Source: Candidatus Woesearchaeota archaeon | GTDB lineage: Archaea > Nanobdellota > Nanobdellia > Woesearchaeales > ARS49 | Reading direction: 5' to 3' | Assembly (NCBI GenBank): GCA_019323555.1 | Contig: JAHWHC010000018.1 | Coordinates: 1 to 16,647 of the forward strand | DNA: 16,647 nt | Part shown: piece by piece, positions 1 through 6,625 of the stretch | Position numbering within the stretch: position 1 is the stretch's first letter | Layout of the letters: each line of letters opens with the position of its first letter | Program-made: the position numbers and the translations under genes | Notes under the pieces: generated by a model | The model's input: the letters and a program-made list of their open reading frames with translations, nothing else | The model's database searches: none | What the model was told of the DNA's origin: nothing

Positions 1-89
1 ACATTAAGCTCCCTAGAAAAACAGAATTAATGCGTGGTTTTCAATATGCCGCTGCTTCTCCAACAATTGCATTTGCGCGCGGAATTTAA
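1..89 (+). CDS. 3' end of an unidentified protein gene (partial)
   Basis: Reading in frame 3, an open frame enters from the left edge and ends at the TAA at 87-89, giving 28 residues that end in ASPTIAFARGI. The gene begins outside the window, so its function cannot be judged, and I do not recognise the tail. It converges on the metallophosphoesterase gene, whose stop lies 27 bases further on. The possibility that the frame is open by chance cannot be excluded at this length. Confidence 0.45.
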   Translation, partial: IKLPRKTELMRGFQYAAASPTIAFARGI

Positions 90-97
90 TATTTGGA

Positions 98-107
98 TTA
101 AAAAAAT
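98..107 (-). terminator. T-run terminator of the metallophosphoesterase gene
   Basis: On the minus strand the stop codon is followed about 10 bases later by an uninterrupted run of seven T. Archaeal transcription commonly ends at such U-tracts without a hairpin. It lies in the short gap between two convergent genes. Confidence 0.4.
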
Positions 108-116
108 TGTGGCGGA

Positions 117-977
117 TTATTTTCCTGATTTTAGTCTTTCTCTATAATGCGCGTCAATGAGCAATTTTTCCATTTTTTTTATTGTCTCTGTTGGGTCATA
201 CATCACTCTGTGCCAGATTGCTTTGTTGCCGTCTCTTACTAGACAGCTTGCTCTTCTGTCTAGGTCTCTTGGCTGCCCTACAGAACCTGGATTAAACACA
301 TATTGAAAGTTTGGATCAAGTTCTAGTTCAAAAGTATCATCTTGCAAGGCATCGCGCTGCATGTTTTGCCCAACCATTATCAGTTCTATTCCTGACGTAT
401 TGTCTTTTTCTTTAGGCCTGCGAGCTGCAAATGCAAGGTGTGAGTGTCCTATGAATGCCTCATCAACCTGTTCTGTAAGCATGCAGTTAAATAATTCTCT
501 AAACAAGACTCTGTCTTGTATCAATAGTTCTGGTTGGGCCCTGTCAGTGCTTGAAAAGCCTCTGTAGTGGCTTACTTTAAGTAGGATATATTCTGTTATG
601 CAGTATGGTTCTGCTTGTGATGGATTGCCGTGTGCAAATACTGCATCACCTTTGTATTCTTTAGCAGGCAATTGTTTTAGCCAGGCCCTGTTTTTTTCAC
701 TAAATCCTCTTGTGCTGGCGTCTATTGCTTCCCCGGCAGGGCCTCCTGCAAATATAGCATTTGATGTTAAGAATGCATCAGAGACATATGCATCGTGATT
801 GCCCATTGTTATTATGCCGTTTAATGATTTTACTGCATCACAGCTTTCATCAGGATTTGGACCGTATCCTACGATATCTCCTATACAATGTATTTCGTCA
901 ATACCCAGAAGTTTAGCTAGAACTGCTTGAAGCGCTTCAATGTTTGCGTGCACGTCTGATATTACAGCATATACCAT
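117..977 (-). CDS. Calcineurin-like metallophosphoesterase (YfcE/MJ0936-like)
   Basis: This is a predicted cytoplasmic dinuclear-metal phosphoesterase of 286 residues. The full motif set is visible: D8-x-H10 (SDVHAN), G33-D34 followed by VGYGP, GNHD at 59-62, a His at 116 (AHGNP) and GHSH at 177-180. These residues bind the two metal ions and the phosphate in the family. No signal peptide or membrane segment is seen. The substrate cannot be told from sequence; relatives hydrolyse phosphodiesters or phosphomonoesters. The ATG start gives a protein that begins right at the first beta strand (MVYAVISDVH), which is usual for the family. A purine-rich GAGGTGG lies about 13-20 bases upstream. It sits 43 bases behind the TFB gene on the same strand, but a T-run between them suggests that it may be transcribed separately. 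Confidence 0.9.
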   Translation of the reverse strand: MVYAVISDVHANIEALQAVLAKLLGIDEIHCIGDIVGYGPNPDESCDAVKSLNGIITMGNHDAYVSDAFLTSNAIFAGGPAGEAIDASTRGFSEKNRAWLKQLPAKEYKGDAVFAHGNPSQAEPYCITEYILLKVSHYRGFSSTDRAQPELLIQDRVLFRELFNCMLTEQVDEAFIGHSHLAFAARRPKEKDNTSGIELIMVGQNMQRDALQDDTFELELDPNFQYVFNPGSVGQPRDLDRRASCLVRDGNKAIWHRVMYDPTETIKKMEKLLIDAHYRERLKSGK

Positions 978-1012
978 CTATTATTACCAGCCACCACCTC
1001 TTTAATTAGAAA

Positions 1013-1020
1013 TAAAAAAA
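1013..1020 (-). terminator. T-run just behind the TFB stop codon
   Basis: Reading on the minus strand, the TFB stop TAA is followed at once by seven T. There is no clear hairpin. This is a likely U-tract termination site. Confidence 0.4.
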
Positions 1021-1947
1021 TTATCTTTTTCTTTTCTTTGTTTTCTTGATTTCCTTGTCAAGCTTTAGTTTGTCAAGCAGCTCTTTGTACCTGTTTCTGA
1101 TTGTGACCTCTGTTACTCCTGCTACATCTGCTACTTCTCTCTGTGTTCTCTTCTCTCCATGTATCAATGCAGATACATAAAGTGATGCTGCTGCAATTCC
1201 TGTAGGCCCTCTTCCAGATGTCAATTCTGCTTGCTGTGCTTTTTCAAGTATCTCTACTGCTTTGCTCTGTGATTCTGCAGATAATTTCAATGAGCTTGCG
1301 AATCTTGCGATGTAATCAGCTGGGTTGCTTGGCAAAATCGTTATTCCTAGCTCTCTTGTGACAAATCTGTATGTTCTTCCGATTTCTTTCTTCTCTATTC
1401 CGCTTGCTTCTGACAGTTCATCTAGTGTTCTTGGAACTTCGTGTCTTCTGCATGCTGCATAAAGTGCTCCTGATACCACTGATTCCATGGATCTTCCTCT
1501 CACCAGGCCTCTCTGAACTGCTTGTGTGTAGATCATTGCAGATTCTTCCTCTACCATCTTTGGTAATTTCAGGTATGAAGACACTCTTTTGAGTTCTGCT
1601 AGTGCTAGTTTAAGGTTTCTCTCAATTGCTGTAGAAATCCGGTATTGCCATTTTCGTAATCTGAAGAATTTGTTTCTGTCCTTGCTTCCTAGGTTGAACA
1701 GGTCTGCTTTTCTGCCGACCTCGGTTCCAAGTCCCTGGTCAAATTGGGTGTATGTCATTGGAGCGCCGGTCCTTCTTCCTGATTGCTGTCCGCCGCCGTC
1801 TGACTCAAACTCTCGCCATTCCTTGCCAAACTCTACCATCTTGTCTTCTATGACAAGACCGCAGTCTTTACAGATGATCTCTCCTTTGTCGCGATTTACA
1901 AATAGATTTATGCCCCCGCATTCAGGGCAATTTTTTATGTAATACAT
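1021..1947 (-). CDS. tfb: Transcription initiation factor IIB (TFB)
   Basis: TFB bridges TATA-bound TBP and RNA polymerase and fixes the start site and direction of transcription. The N-terminal zinc ribbon has C-x2-C-x15-C-x2-C (NCPECGG and CKDCG). A linker follows that carries the B-finger/reader region (SGRRTGAPMTYTQFDQGLGTEVG). Two cyclin-like repeats then occupy roughly residues 110-200 and 205-300, the second ending in the helix-turn-helix VADVAGVTEVTIRNRYKEL that contacts the BRE. The tail is very basic (KKTKKRKR). Length is normal for the family. I chose the ATG at 1945-1947 (MYYIKNC) because a GGGGG Shine-Dalgarno-like run lies 9 bases upstream; an in-frame ATG at 1956 overlaps that run and would add three residues. 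A TATA-like box (minus strand TATATAG) lies near 2012-2021. Confidence 0.96.
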   Translation of the reverse strand: MYYIKNCPECGGINLFVNRDKGEIICKDCGLVIEDKMVEFGKEWREFESDGGGQQSGRRTGAPMTYTQFDQGLGTEVGRKADLFNLGSKDRNKFFRLRKWQYRISTAIERNLKLALAELKRVSSYLKLPKMVEEESAMIYTQAVQRGLVRGRSMESVVSGALYAACRRHEVPRTLDELSEASGIEKKEIGRTYRFVTRELGITILPSNPADYIARFASSLKLSAESQSKAVEILEKAQQAELTSGRGPTGIAAASLYVSALIHGEKRTQREVADVAGVTEVTIRNRYKELLDKLKLDKEIKKTKKRKR

Positions 1948-2011
1948 TTGGCACATCCCCCTACTCTAACTAATATTGTGAGATATTCAAACCCCCACAC
2001 TGATATCATAA

Positions 2012-2021
2012 ACTATATACC
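2012..2021 (-). promoter_or_regulatory. Candidate TATA box of tfb
   Basis: The minus strand reads GTATATAGTT here. Transcription would start about 26 bases on, near 1990, giving a leader of roughly 40 bases that carries the GGGGG ribosome site before the TFB start. A second TATA-like sequence at 2034-2043 reads well in both directions. Confidence 0.4.
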
Positions 2022-2066
2022 TTACCACAATTAAGTTTATATACAAAAGGGGGAGGTTATATTTAA

Positions 2067-2153
2067 ATGTTTGCCTTTTTCCAGAAGGTTTTTAAGTCTT
2101 TTGTAACTACCAGACCTTGTTCTATGTACTGCATTTTTAAAGGTAACTTTTAA
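2067..2153 (+). CDS. Possible 28-residue small protein upstream of tRNA-Ser
   Basis: An ATG at 2067 opens a short frame (MFAFFQKVFKSF...) that ends at TAA 2151-2153. It is supported by a TATA-like box at 2034-2043 at leaderless distance (about 29 bases) and by a GGGGGAGG run at 2049-2056. Both signals together are odd, because a leaderless transcript would lose the ribosome site. The 3' end overlaps the tRNA promoter. No family is recognised, and the frame may be chance within a 220-base promoter region. Confidence 0.15.
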   Translation: MFAFFQKVFKSFVTTRPCSMYCIFKGNF

Positions 2154-2156
2154 AAA
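2146..2156 (+). promoter_or_regulatory. TATA box of tRNA-Ser
   Basis: CTTTTAAAAA is centred about 29 bases before the first base of the tRNA, the usual distance for an archaeal TATA box. It matches the CTTTTAAAnC pattern in front of the tRNA-Val gene in this window. Confidence 0.6.
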
Positions 2157-2180
2157 CCCCAGAAGTTTCTTCCTCTATAC

Positions 2181-2279
2181 GCCACCGTCGCATAACCTGG
2201 TATTGCGCAGGCCTTGAGAACTCAAATCAAGCCAGCCTGTTTCCTTCGGGATATCCCGGTTCAAATCCGGGCGGTGGCG
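2181..2279 (+). tRNA. tRNA-Ser(UGA) with a 15-nt intron
   Basis: The gene folds as a long-variable-arm tRNA. The acceptor is GCCACCG/CGGTGGC with discriminator G (serine-type). The D stem GCA/TGC has GG in its loop, the anticodon stem is CAGGC/GCCTG, the variable arm is TTCC-TTC-GGGA, and the T arm is CCCGG-TTCAAAT-CCGGG. CCA is not encoded. The anticodon loop reads C-U-UGA-G before the interruption. An intron at 2219-2233, between positions 37 and 38, gives a textbook splice motif: central helix CTTG/CAAG, 5' bulge AGA cut after G, and 3' bulge CCA cut after the second C. Leu(GAG) was considered, but the stem, the discriminator and the bulge geometry fit Ser. Its last 20 bases recur at 2958-2977. 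Confidence 0.9.
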
Positions 2280-2280
2280 T
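2261..2280 (+). repeat. Upstream copy of the tRNA-Ser 3'-end direct repeat (attL-like)
   Basis: These 20 bases cover the T loop, the 3' strand of the T stem, the acceptor 3' strand and the discriminator, plus one base. They are repeated without mismatch at 2958-2977, 697 bases downstream. Sites of this kind, ending at the tRNA 3' end, are the usual targets of tyrosine recombinases in archaea. Here the copy is part of the intact tRNA. Confidence 0.7.
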
Positions 2281-2303
2281 TTATACTCAAAAGAGGCCTG
2301 AAA

Positions 2304-2936
2304 ATGGATTATGAAGATCACATATCCGAACTAAAATGGAAGATTGCCGAGAAAATCGCATTTATTTTGATGATTATTTCTATTACTACGGGTCTTGCAG
2401 TTACCAAGAATAGATTCATTAAAAAAATCATTCCTGAGACAAGGGCACTAGTTCAGTATTCTAAAGAAAATCCTCAGCTTAGTGATATTGCTAAAAAAAT
2501 CTCAAGAGATACTTTAGATTTGAGAAGTGATGTAGATCGTAAACAGGACTATGCTCTTCTTTCAGCAATTAGTAAAGAATTGAGTCAGGCAAACACAGAA
2601 ATGTTTTATGAAGATTATTCTAAGGCAAGAATGCATTTAAAGAATGCTGAAGAATTATGGAGAGATCTGCATAAAAGAATTGGCAGTACACGGGAAACAA
2701 AAGGAATTTTGAATAAGATTATTCAACTCAAACAAGAGTTGATCTGTCTAGAGGTTCACGCGCGCATTTTTCGTCAGCTTAATACCATTAAGAAACAATT
2801 CATACTGGCTGATAAAGCAGAAAATTTGGGGCGAATTTTGGATGATTTAAAAAAGCAATTGCTGAAGCTTCCTAAGGCAGATATAGACAAAGCTCTTTTA
2901 CAAGAATTGAATACAATGATAGCTGAAAGCAAGTAA
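2304..2936 (+). CDS. Membrane-anchored helical protein of unknown function, carried between tRNA repeats
   Basis: I do not recognise this 210-residue protein. The sequence shows a short N-terminal region (MDYEDHISELKWK), one hydrophobic segment at about residues 17-34, and then an almost wholly helical, charged region with heptad-like stretches (around 45-60, 85-130 and 140-205). This fits a single-pass membrane protein with a coiled-coil soluble part. The frame is open back into the tRNA gene, but the ATG at 2304 is the sensible start: it lies 8 bases after GAGG and avoids the tRNA. The gene begins 24 bases behind tRNA-Ser and is followed within 22 bases by a copy of the tRNA 3' end, so it is the only gene of a possible integrated element. 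No integrase or nuclease motif is present in it. Confidence 0.75.
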   Translation: MDYEDHISELKWKIAEKIAFILMIISITTGLAVTKNRFIKKIIPETRALVQYSKENPQLSDIAKKISRDTLDLRSDVDRKQDYALLSAISKELSQANTEMFYEDYSKARMHLKNAEELWRDLHKRIGSTRETKGILNKIIQLKQELICLEVHARIFRQLNTIKKQFILADKAENLGRILDDLKKQLLKLPKADIDKALLQELNTMIAESK

Positions 2937-2957
2937 TATTCTTTGGGATACTCCCAC

Positions 2958-2977
2958 TCAAATCCGGGCGGTGGCGT
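2958..2977 (+). repeat. Downstream copy of the tRNA-Ser 3' end (attR-like)
   Basis: This is an exact 20-base copy of 2261-2280. To its left a looser match continues: GGGATA and TCCC of the variable arm and T stem recur at 2945-2955 with small changes. The duplicated tract was therefore probably about 40 bases originally and has decayed where it is no longer needed. The T stem cannot form in this copy, so it is not a working tRNA part. Confidence 0.7.
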
Positions 2978-3034
2978 ATTTTAAATTCTTGATTTAATTC
3001 CTTCTAAGAAAACTTTACGTTGCCAGACCCGAAT

Positions 3035-3044
3035 CTTTTTAAAC
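3035..3044 (+). promoter_or_regulatory. TATA box of the kinase gene
   Basis: CTTTTTAAAC is centred about 22 bases before the ATG at 3061, and about 28 before the in-frame ATG at 3067. It predicts a leaderless mRNA; no ribosome site is visible. Confidence 0.5.
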
Positions 3045-3060
3045 CATCTTTATCTATTCT

Positions 3061-4854
3061 ATGCCAATGAAGACACTCAGAGAAAATGACGTAGTTGGCA
3101 AAGGGGGGCGTTTTAAGCTGATCCAGCCTATTGGAGAAGGTGCAGTTCTGCAGGTTTGGTCTGCAAGCGATGCTAACGCTGCAAAGAAATATGCACTTAA
3201 GTTTCTAAAGGATCCGCAAAACATATCACACCTTCAAACTGAGAGTGCATTGCTTCAGAAAGTCGGCCGCCACCCGAACATTGTTAATTTATATTATCAT
3301 GAGCTTGAGGGAGAAACTCCTTTTATTGCAGTTGATTTATGCCATGCAACACTGCATGAACTCTTAGGGCCGACAGGCCTTCCATTTAACAATCCTATTA
3401 AAAAACAAGGGGTTGCAACAGCAAAAACAATAGATCTAGCACATGCAATTAAATTTGTTCATGATAAAACCTCAGATACAATCATTGATTTGGATCCAAT
3501 GAACGTGATGTTTCAGCATTATGATGATGTCACAGAACCTGTTCAGTTTTTAGAGGGAATTGTAAAGATATGCGATTTGAATGCACAAAACAATGGAGTT
3601 TCAATAAGAGACTCCCTGCTCTCTTCGTTATCTACATCTATGCGTATTGGCAATAAAGGCAGCACTCATGTTTTTGCAAAGCCGTATTTTATTGCTCCTG
3701 AATTATTAGAGCCAGATGCAAAACCTACATTTGCTGCAGATGTTTACACTCTTGGAAAGATTCTTATGATCATGCTGACTGGCAGAAAAGAGCTTAATCC
3801 AAGGTATATGCCTTCTAAGATGGGTATTGCACCGTCTTATGATGAAGTTATTGCCACTGCTGTTGAACCGCGGGTCCAGGACAGGTTTCAGGACATTGGC
3901 CAGTTTCTTGAGGCTCTTGAAGAGGCAAAGAGGAGGCCTGTGAAGGCTGAGGTAAGTTTCTGGGAGGCTGTCAAGAATGGAGGATATGAAAAAGCAAGAG
4001 CTAAAAAAGAAAGGCTAGCAGAAGAGGCCTGGCGCAGCAGAGTACAGGGAATAGTTACTGCTTCTAAAAGAAAGATGGAAAATGCAGAAAAAGACAAGTT
4101 AGCAGAAGCAGAAAGAAAAGAACGAGAAGAAAAGCAACGGCAAAAACAGGAGCAAGCAAAAAAGCAAAGAGAACAACAAGAAGAAGCAGAAAGAGCAAAA
4201 CTGCATAACCTTGAGGCATTGCTTAAAGATAGGTCAGATGACTCTCGTGTTGCCTGGCTTACTGATGTATCAGACATCACAATTTATCAAGTTAATCAAG
4301 TGAATGATTCTACTTATTCGCCTACTAAAGTGCATGTCCCACGATGCAAGAGAGATTCGTTTGCAATTAAGTGGCTGGCTTGGATTAATAACGGAAAACA
4401 TATTGCATATTGTGCTGATTTTAAGGTAACTCCAAACAAACGGCATGGCAACACAAAAGAAACCTATTCTGCTATTGGTTTGATAAACACAGAAACTCTG
4501 GAAATAAAAGAAGAATCCTTAGAATATTCCTTAAGGACAGACAATATTCATGCTGACACAAAGGATAATATCATTTATGCAGCCAATGACAAAGGCGAAT
4601 TGATACGGTTTGACCTTCTTAATCCAGAAAAAGCTGATCGTGCGAGATTCGTACCAATACGTGGTTTAAAGGTTTGCAAGCAGGAGAACAGCGGCTGCGG
4701 CCAGTTTATATTGAAAAGAAGGCACGGCGGTAACAGAAAATATAACACGGTGATACTTCATAAAGATAATTCAGAGATTCCATTTGTACTTGGTAATCAG
4801 TCTAATATGGCAGTTTGGTATGATCCAGAGCAAAAAACAGAAACTTCTTCTTAG
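3061..4854 (+). CDS. Atypical Ser/Thr protein kinase with coiled coil and propeller-like C-terminus
   Basis: A 597-residue predicted cytoplasmic protein. Residues 17-290 are a eukaryotic-type kinase domain. It has a glycine loop I24-GEG-AVLQV, the ATP lysine K47 (ALKFLK), an alpha-C Glu E61, metal residues N148 and D172, APE at 212-214 and subdomain IX D227. The HRDLKPEN motif reads IIDLDPMN: the catalytic Asp (D143) is kept, but His-Arg are replaced by two Ile and the loop Lys by D145. DFG is DLN. Residues about 304-388 form a highly charged coiled coil rich in Glu, Lys, Arg and Gln. The last ~200 residues contain strand-rich repeats resembling WD40/PD40 blades (IKWLAWINNGKHIAYCAD at 436). 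No membrane segment is seen. The domains needed for phosphotransfer look mostly intact, but activity is uncertain. It is transcribed alone from its own TATA box. The sensor ligand and substrate are unknown. Confidence 0.85.
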   Translation: MPMKTLRENDVVGKGGRFKLIQPIGEGAVLQVWSASDANAAKKYALKFLKDPQNISHLQTESALLQKVGRHPNIVNLYYHELEGETPFIAVDLCHATLHELLGPTGLPFNNPIKKQGVATAKTIDLAHAIKFVHDKTSDTIIDLDPMNVMFQHYDDVTEPVQFLEGIVKICDLNAQNNGVSIRDSLLSSLSTSMRIGNKGSTHVFAKPYFIAPELLEPDAKPTFAADVYTLGKILMIMLTGRKELNPRYMPSKMGIAPSYDEVIATAVEPRVQDRFQDIGQFLEALEEAKRRPVKAEVSFWEAVKNGGYEKARAKKERLAEEAWRSRVQGIVTASKRKMENAEKDKLAEAERKEREEKQRQKQEQAKKQREQQEEAERAKLHNLEALLKDRSDDSRVAWLTDVSDITIYQVNQVNDSTYSPTKVHVPRCKRDSFAIKWLAWINNGKHIAYCADFKVTPNKRHGNTKETYSAIGLINTETLEIKEESLEYSLRTDNIHADTKDNIIYAANDKGELIRFDLLNPEKADRARFVPIRGLKVCKQENSGCGQFILKRRHGGNRKYNTVILHKDNSEIPFVLGNQSNMAVWYDPEQKTETSS

Positions 4855-4880
4855 TTAGAAACATTAACTTTACGGCAACA

Positions 4881-4889
4881 TTTTTATAC
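4881..4889 (+). promoter_or_regulatory. TATA box of the antiporter cluster
   Basis: TTTTTATAC is centred 40 bases before the ATG at 4925. Transcription from about 4910 would give a short leader holding the ribosome site AAGAGGAT at 4914-4921. Confidence 0.45.
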
Positions 4890-4924
4890 TAGTTTATTAC
4901 TAATATAGAAAAAAAGAGGATATT

Positions 4925-6625
4925 ATGGACCCTTTAATAGCAGATATAGGAATGATATTGATAGTAGCAACTGTTCTTGCGATTATCTCTAGGTTTTTCA
5001 GGCAGCCGATAGTTCTTGGGTACATGCTTGCAGGGATTATCATCGGCCCGATTGGCCTTGGATGGGTCATGAATCAGGATGTAATTACAACTTTATCAGA
5101 GATAGGCATAGCTTTCTTGTTATTTATTGTTGGTTTAGAGCTGGATATTAGAAAACTTAAGCACCTGGGTGCTGTTTCCTTGATTGTTGGCTTAGGACAG
5201 ATAATCCTGACATTCATTGCAGGCTATTTATTAGCCTTGATTCTAGGTCTTCCATCTATTTACGCGTTTTATGTAAGTATTGCCTTGACTTTAAGCAGTA
5301 CTGTAATAATAGTTAAGCTCTTCTCAGACAAGAATGAGATAAATGCCTTGCATGCAAGGATTTCTTTGGGTGTTCTGCTAGTACAGGACTTTGTTGCAGT
5401 TATCATCCTTGCTATGATGGCTAATTCAGGCCAGTTAGATGTATCTCATGTTATAAGTAATTTGATTGTTGCAGTTGGTTTTTTTGCAGTTTCTATCTTG
5501 CTTGGAACTTTCTTCTTAAGATACTTATTCAAGCCTCTTGCAAAATCTTCAGAACTTCTGTTTCTTTCCGCAGTCTCCTGGTGTTTTGCTTATGCACTGA
5601 TCTCGCAAAAACTAGGATTCTCAATTGCAATCGGTGCTTTCTTGGCAGGAATTAGTCTGGCTCCATTACCGTATCATATAGAAATTGCCTCAAGAATAAA
5701 ATCATTAAGAGACTTTTTTGCAACAATTTTCTTTGTAACTCTGGGTATGCAGATTGTTTTAAATGGCCTGCAGAACATAATCTGGCCAATTATATTATTA
5801 TCCCTATTTGTGCTAATCTGCAATCCTTTGATTGTATTGATGTTGATGTGCGCAATGGGCTTCAAGGCACGGCCTGCGTTCTTGACAGGAATTTCTCTGG
5901 CGCAGATCAGTGAATTCTCTTTAATAATGATGGCTACAGGGTATTCTGTTGGGATCATTCCTCAGACTTTAGTTTCTATAATCGCAATTATCGCTGTAAT
6001 CACATTCACAGTCTCATCTTACATGATCACTTATGATGAAAAATTATATCGGCTGTTCAAGAAAGTAGTCAAGCCTTTTGAGGCCCTGTCAATCAAGGGT
6101 TTTGATCTGGAGTATTGTCCTGAGACAGAGGCAGATCACAAGATTATCTTGTGCGGCTGCGACAGGATCGGCCACGCGATTCTTGAATCTGCGGAAAAAA
6201 TAAAGAAAAGCATTTTAGTTATTGATTTTAATCCAGAGTTGATCAAGAGATTGATGAAAGAGCAGATCCACTGCCTCTATGGAGACATAAGTGATATTGA
6301 AATAATGGACAAGCTGAATTTCAAGAAAGCAGAATTAGTAATATCCACTATTCCTGATTATGATGACAGCTTGATGCTTGTGAAAAAAGTCAAGACAGAC
6401 AATAAGAAAGCTGTAGTGATTGTCACTGCAGAGGATGTTGACGATGCTTTAGAGTTATACAAGCGCGGAGCAGATTATGTTATCCTTCCGCACATGCTTG
6501 GCGGAGAGCACATTTCAGTATTATTGCAGGATACTGCAAAAGATATAGGAAAAATAATAAAGAATAAGAGATTAAACATCGCAAAGCTAAAGAAAAGATG
6601 GGCGCACAAGAATGGCAATAATTAA
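4925..6625 (+). CDS. CPA2-family cation/proton antiporter with TrkA-N (RCK) domain
   Basis: A KefB/KefC/RosB-like transporter of 566 residues. Residues 1-370 hold about 12-13 hydrophobic segments of the Na+/H+ exchanger fold, with GLELD at 70-74, the unwound-helix region LTLSSTVIIVK (121-131) and the ion-site pair Q154-D155 (LLVQDFVAVI). A QD pair rather than ND or DD is typical of Kef-type K+ efflux proteins and electroneutral relatives, so K+ or Na+ exchange for H+ is likely. Residues about 405-540 form a cytoplasmic Rossmann domain with G411-C-D-R-I-G416 and an acidic residue D434 at the end of strand 2, the usual sign of NAD(H) binding. The middle Gly of GxGxxG is replaced by Asp413, so nucleotide binding may differ. 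A TATA box and AAGAGG ribosome site precede the ATG. The stop overlaps the next gene by 14 bases. Confidence 0.9.
   Translation: MDPLIADIGMILIVATVLAIISRFFRQPIVLGYMLAGIIIGPIGLGWVMNQDVITTLSEIGIAFLLFIVGLELDIRKLKHLGAVSLIVGLGQIILTFIAGYLLALILGLPSIYAFYVSIALTLSSTVIIVKLFSDKNEINALHARISLGVLLVQDFVAVIILAMMANSGQLDVSHVISNLIVAVGFFAVSILLGTFFLRYLFKPLAKSSELLFLSAVSWCFAYALISQKLGFSIAIGAFLAGISLAPLPYHIEIASRIKSLRDFFATIFFVTLGMQIVLNGLQNIIWPIILLSLFVLICNPLIVLMLMCAMGFKARPAFLTGISLAQISEFSLIMMATGYSVGIIPQTLVSIIAIIAVITFTVSSYMITYDEKLYRLFKKVVKPFEALSIKGFDLEYCPETEADHKIILCGCDRIGHAILESAEKIKKSILVIDFNPELIKRLMKEQIHCLYGDISDIEIMDKLNFKKAELVISTIPDYDDSLMLVKKVKTDNKKAVVIVTAEDVDDALELYKRGADYVILPHMLGGEHISVLLQDTAKDIGKIIKNKRLNIAKLKKRWAHKNGNN

Noticed and set aside
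1371..1942. Plus-strand open frames across tfb
   Set aside because: They lie wholly inside a clearly recognised gene on the other strand and have non-protein-like composition.
2181..2279. Reading the tRNA as Leu(GAG) without an intron
   Set aside because: The anticodon stem would not pair and the discriminator base is G, which fits serine. The intron-containing Ser reading gives perfect stems and splice bulges.
2214..2303. A longer N-terminus for the 210-residue protein starting inside tRNA-Ser
   Set aside because: It would translate the tRNA gene itself. The ATG at 2304 has a GAGG site and begins a sensible protein.
2939..2977. A separate tRNA 3'-half gene (split tRNA, as in Nanoarchaeum)
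   Set aside because: The T stem is broken, the anticodon arm is missing and there is no TATA box before it. The neighbouring tRNA-Ser is complete, so this is a decayed copy.
3888..4280. Minus-strand open frame rich in Ser, Cys and Phe
   Set aside because: It is the antisense of the Glu/Lys/Gln-rich coiled coil of the kinase, where stops are rare for compositional reasons. No promoter or ribosome site.
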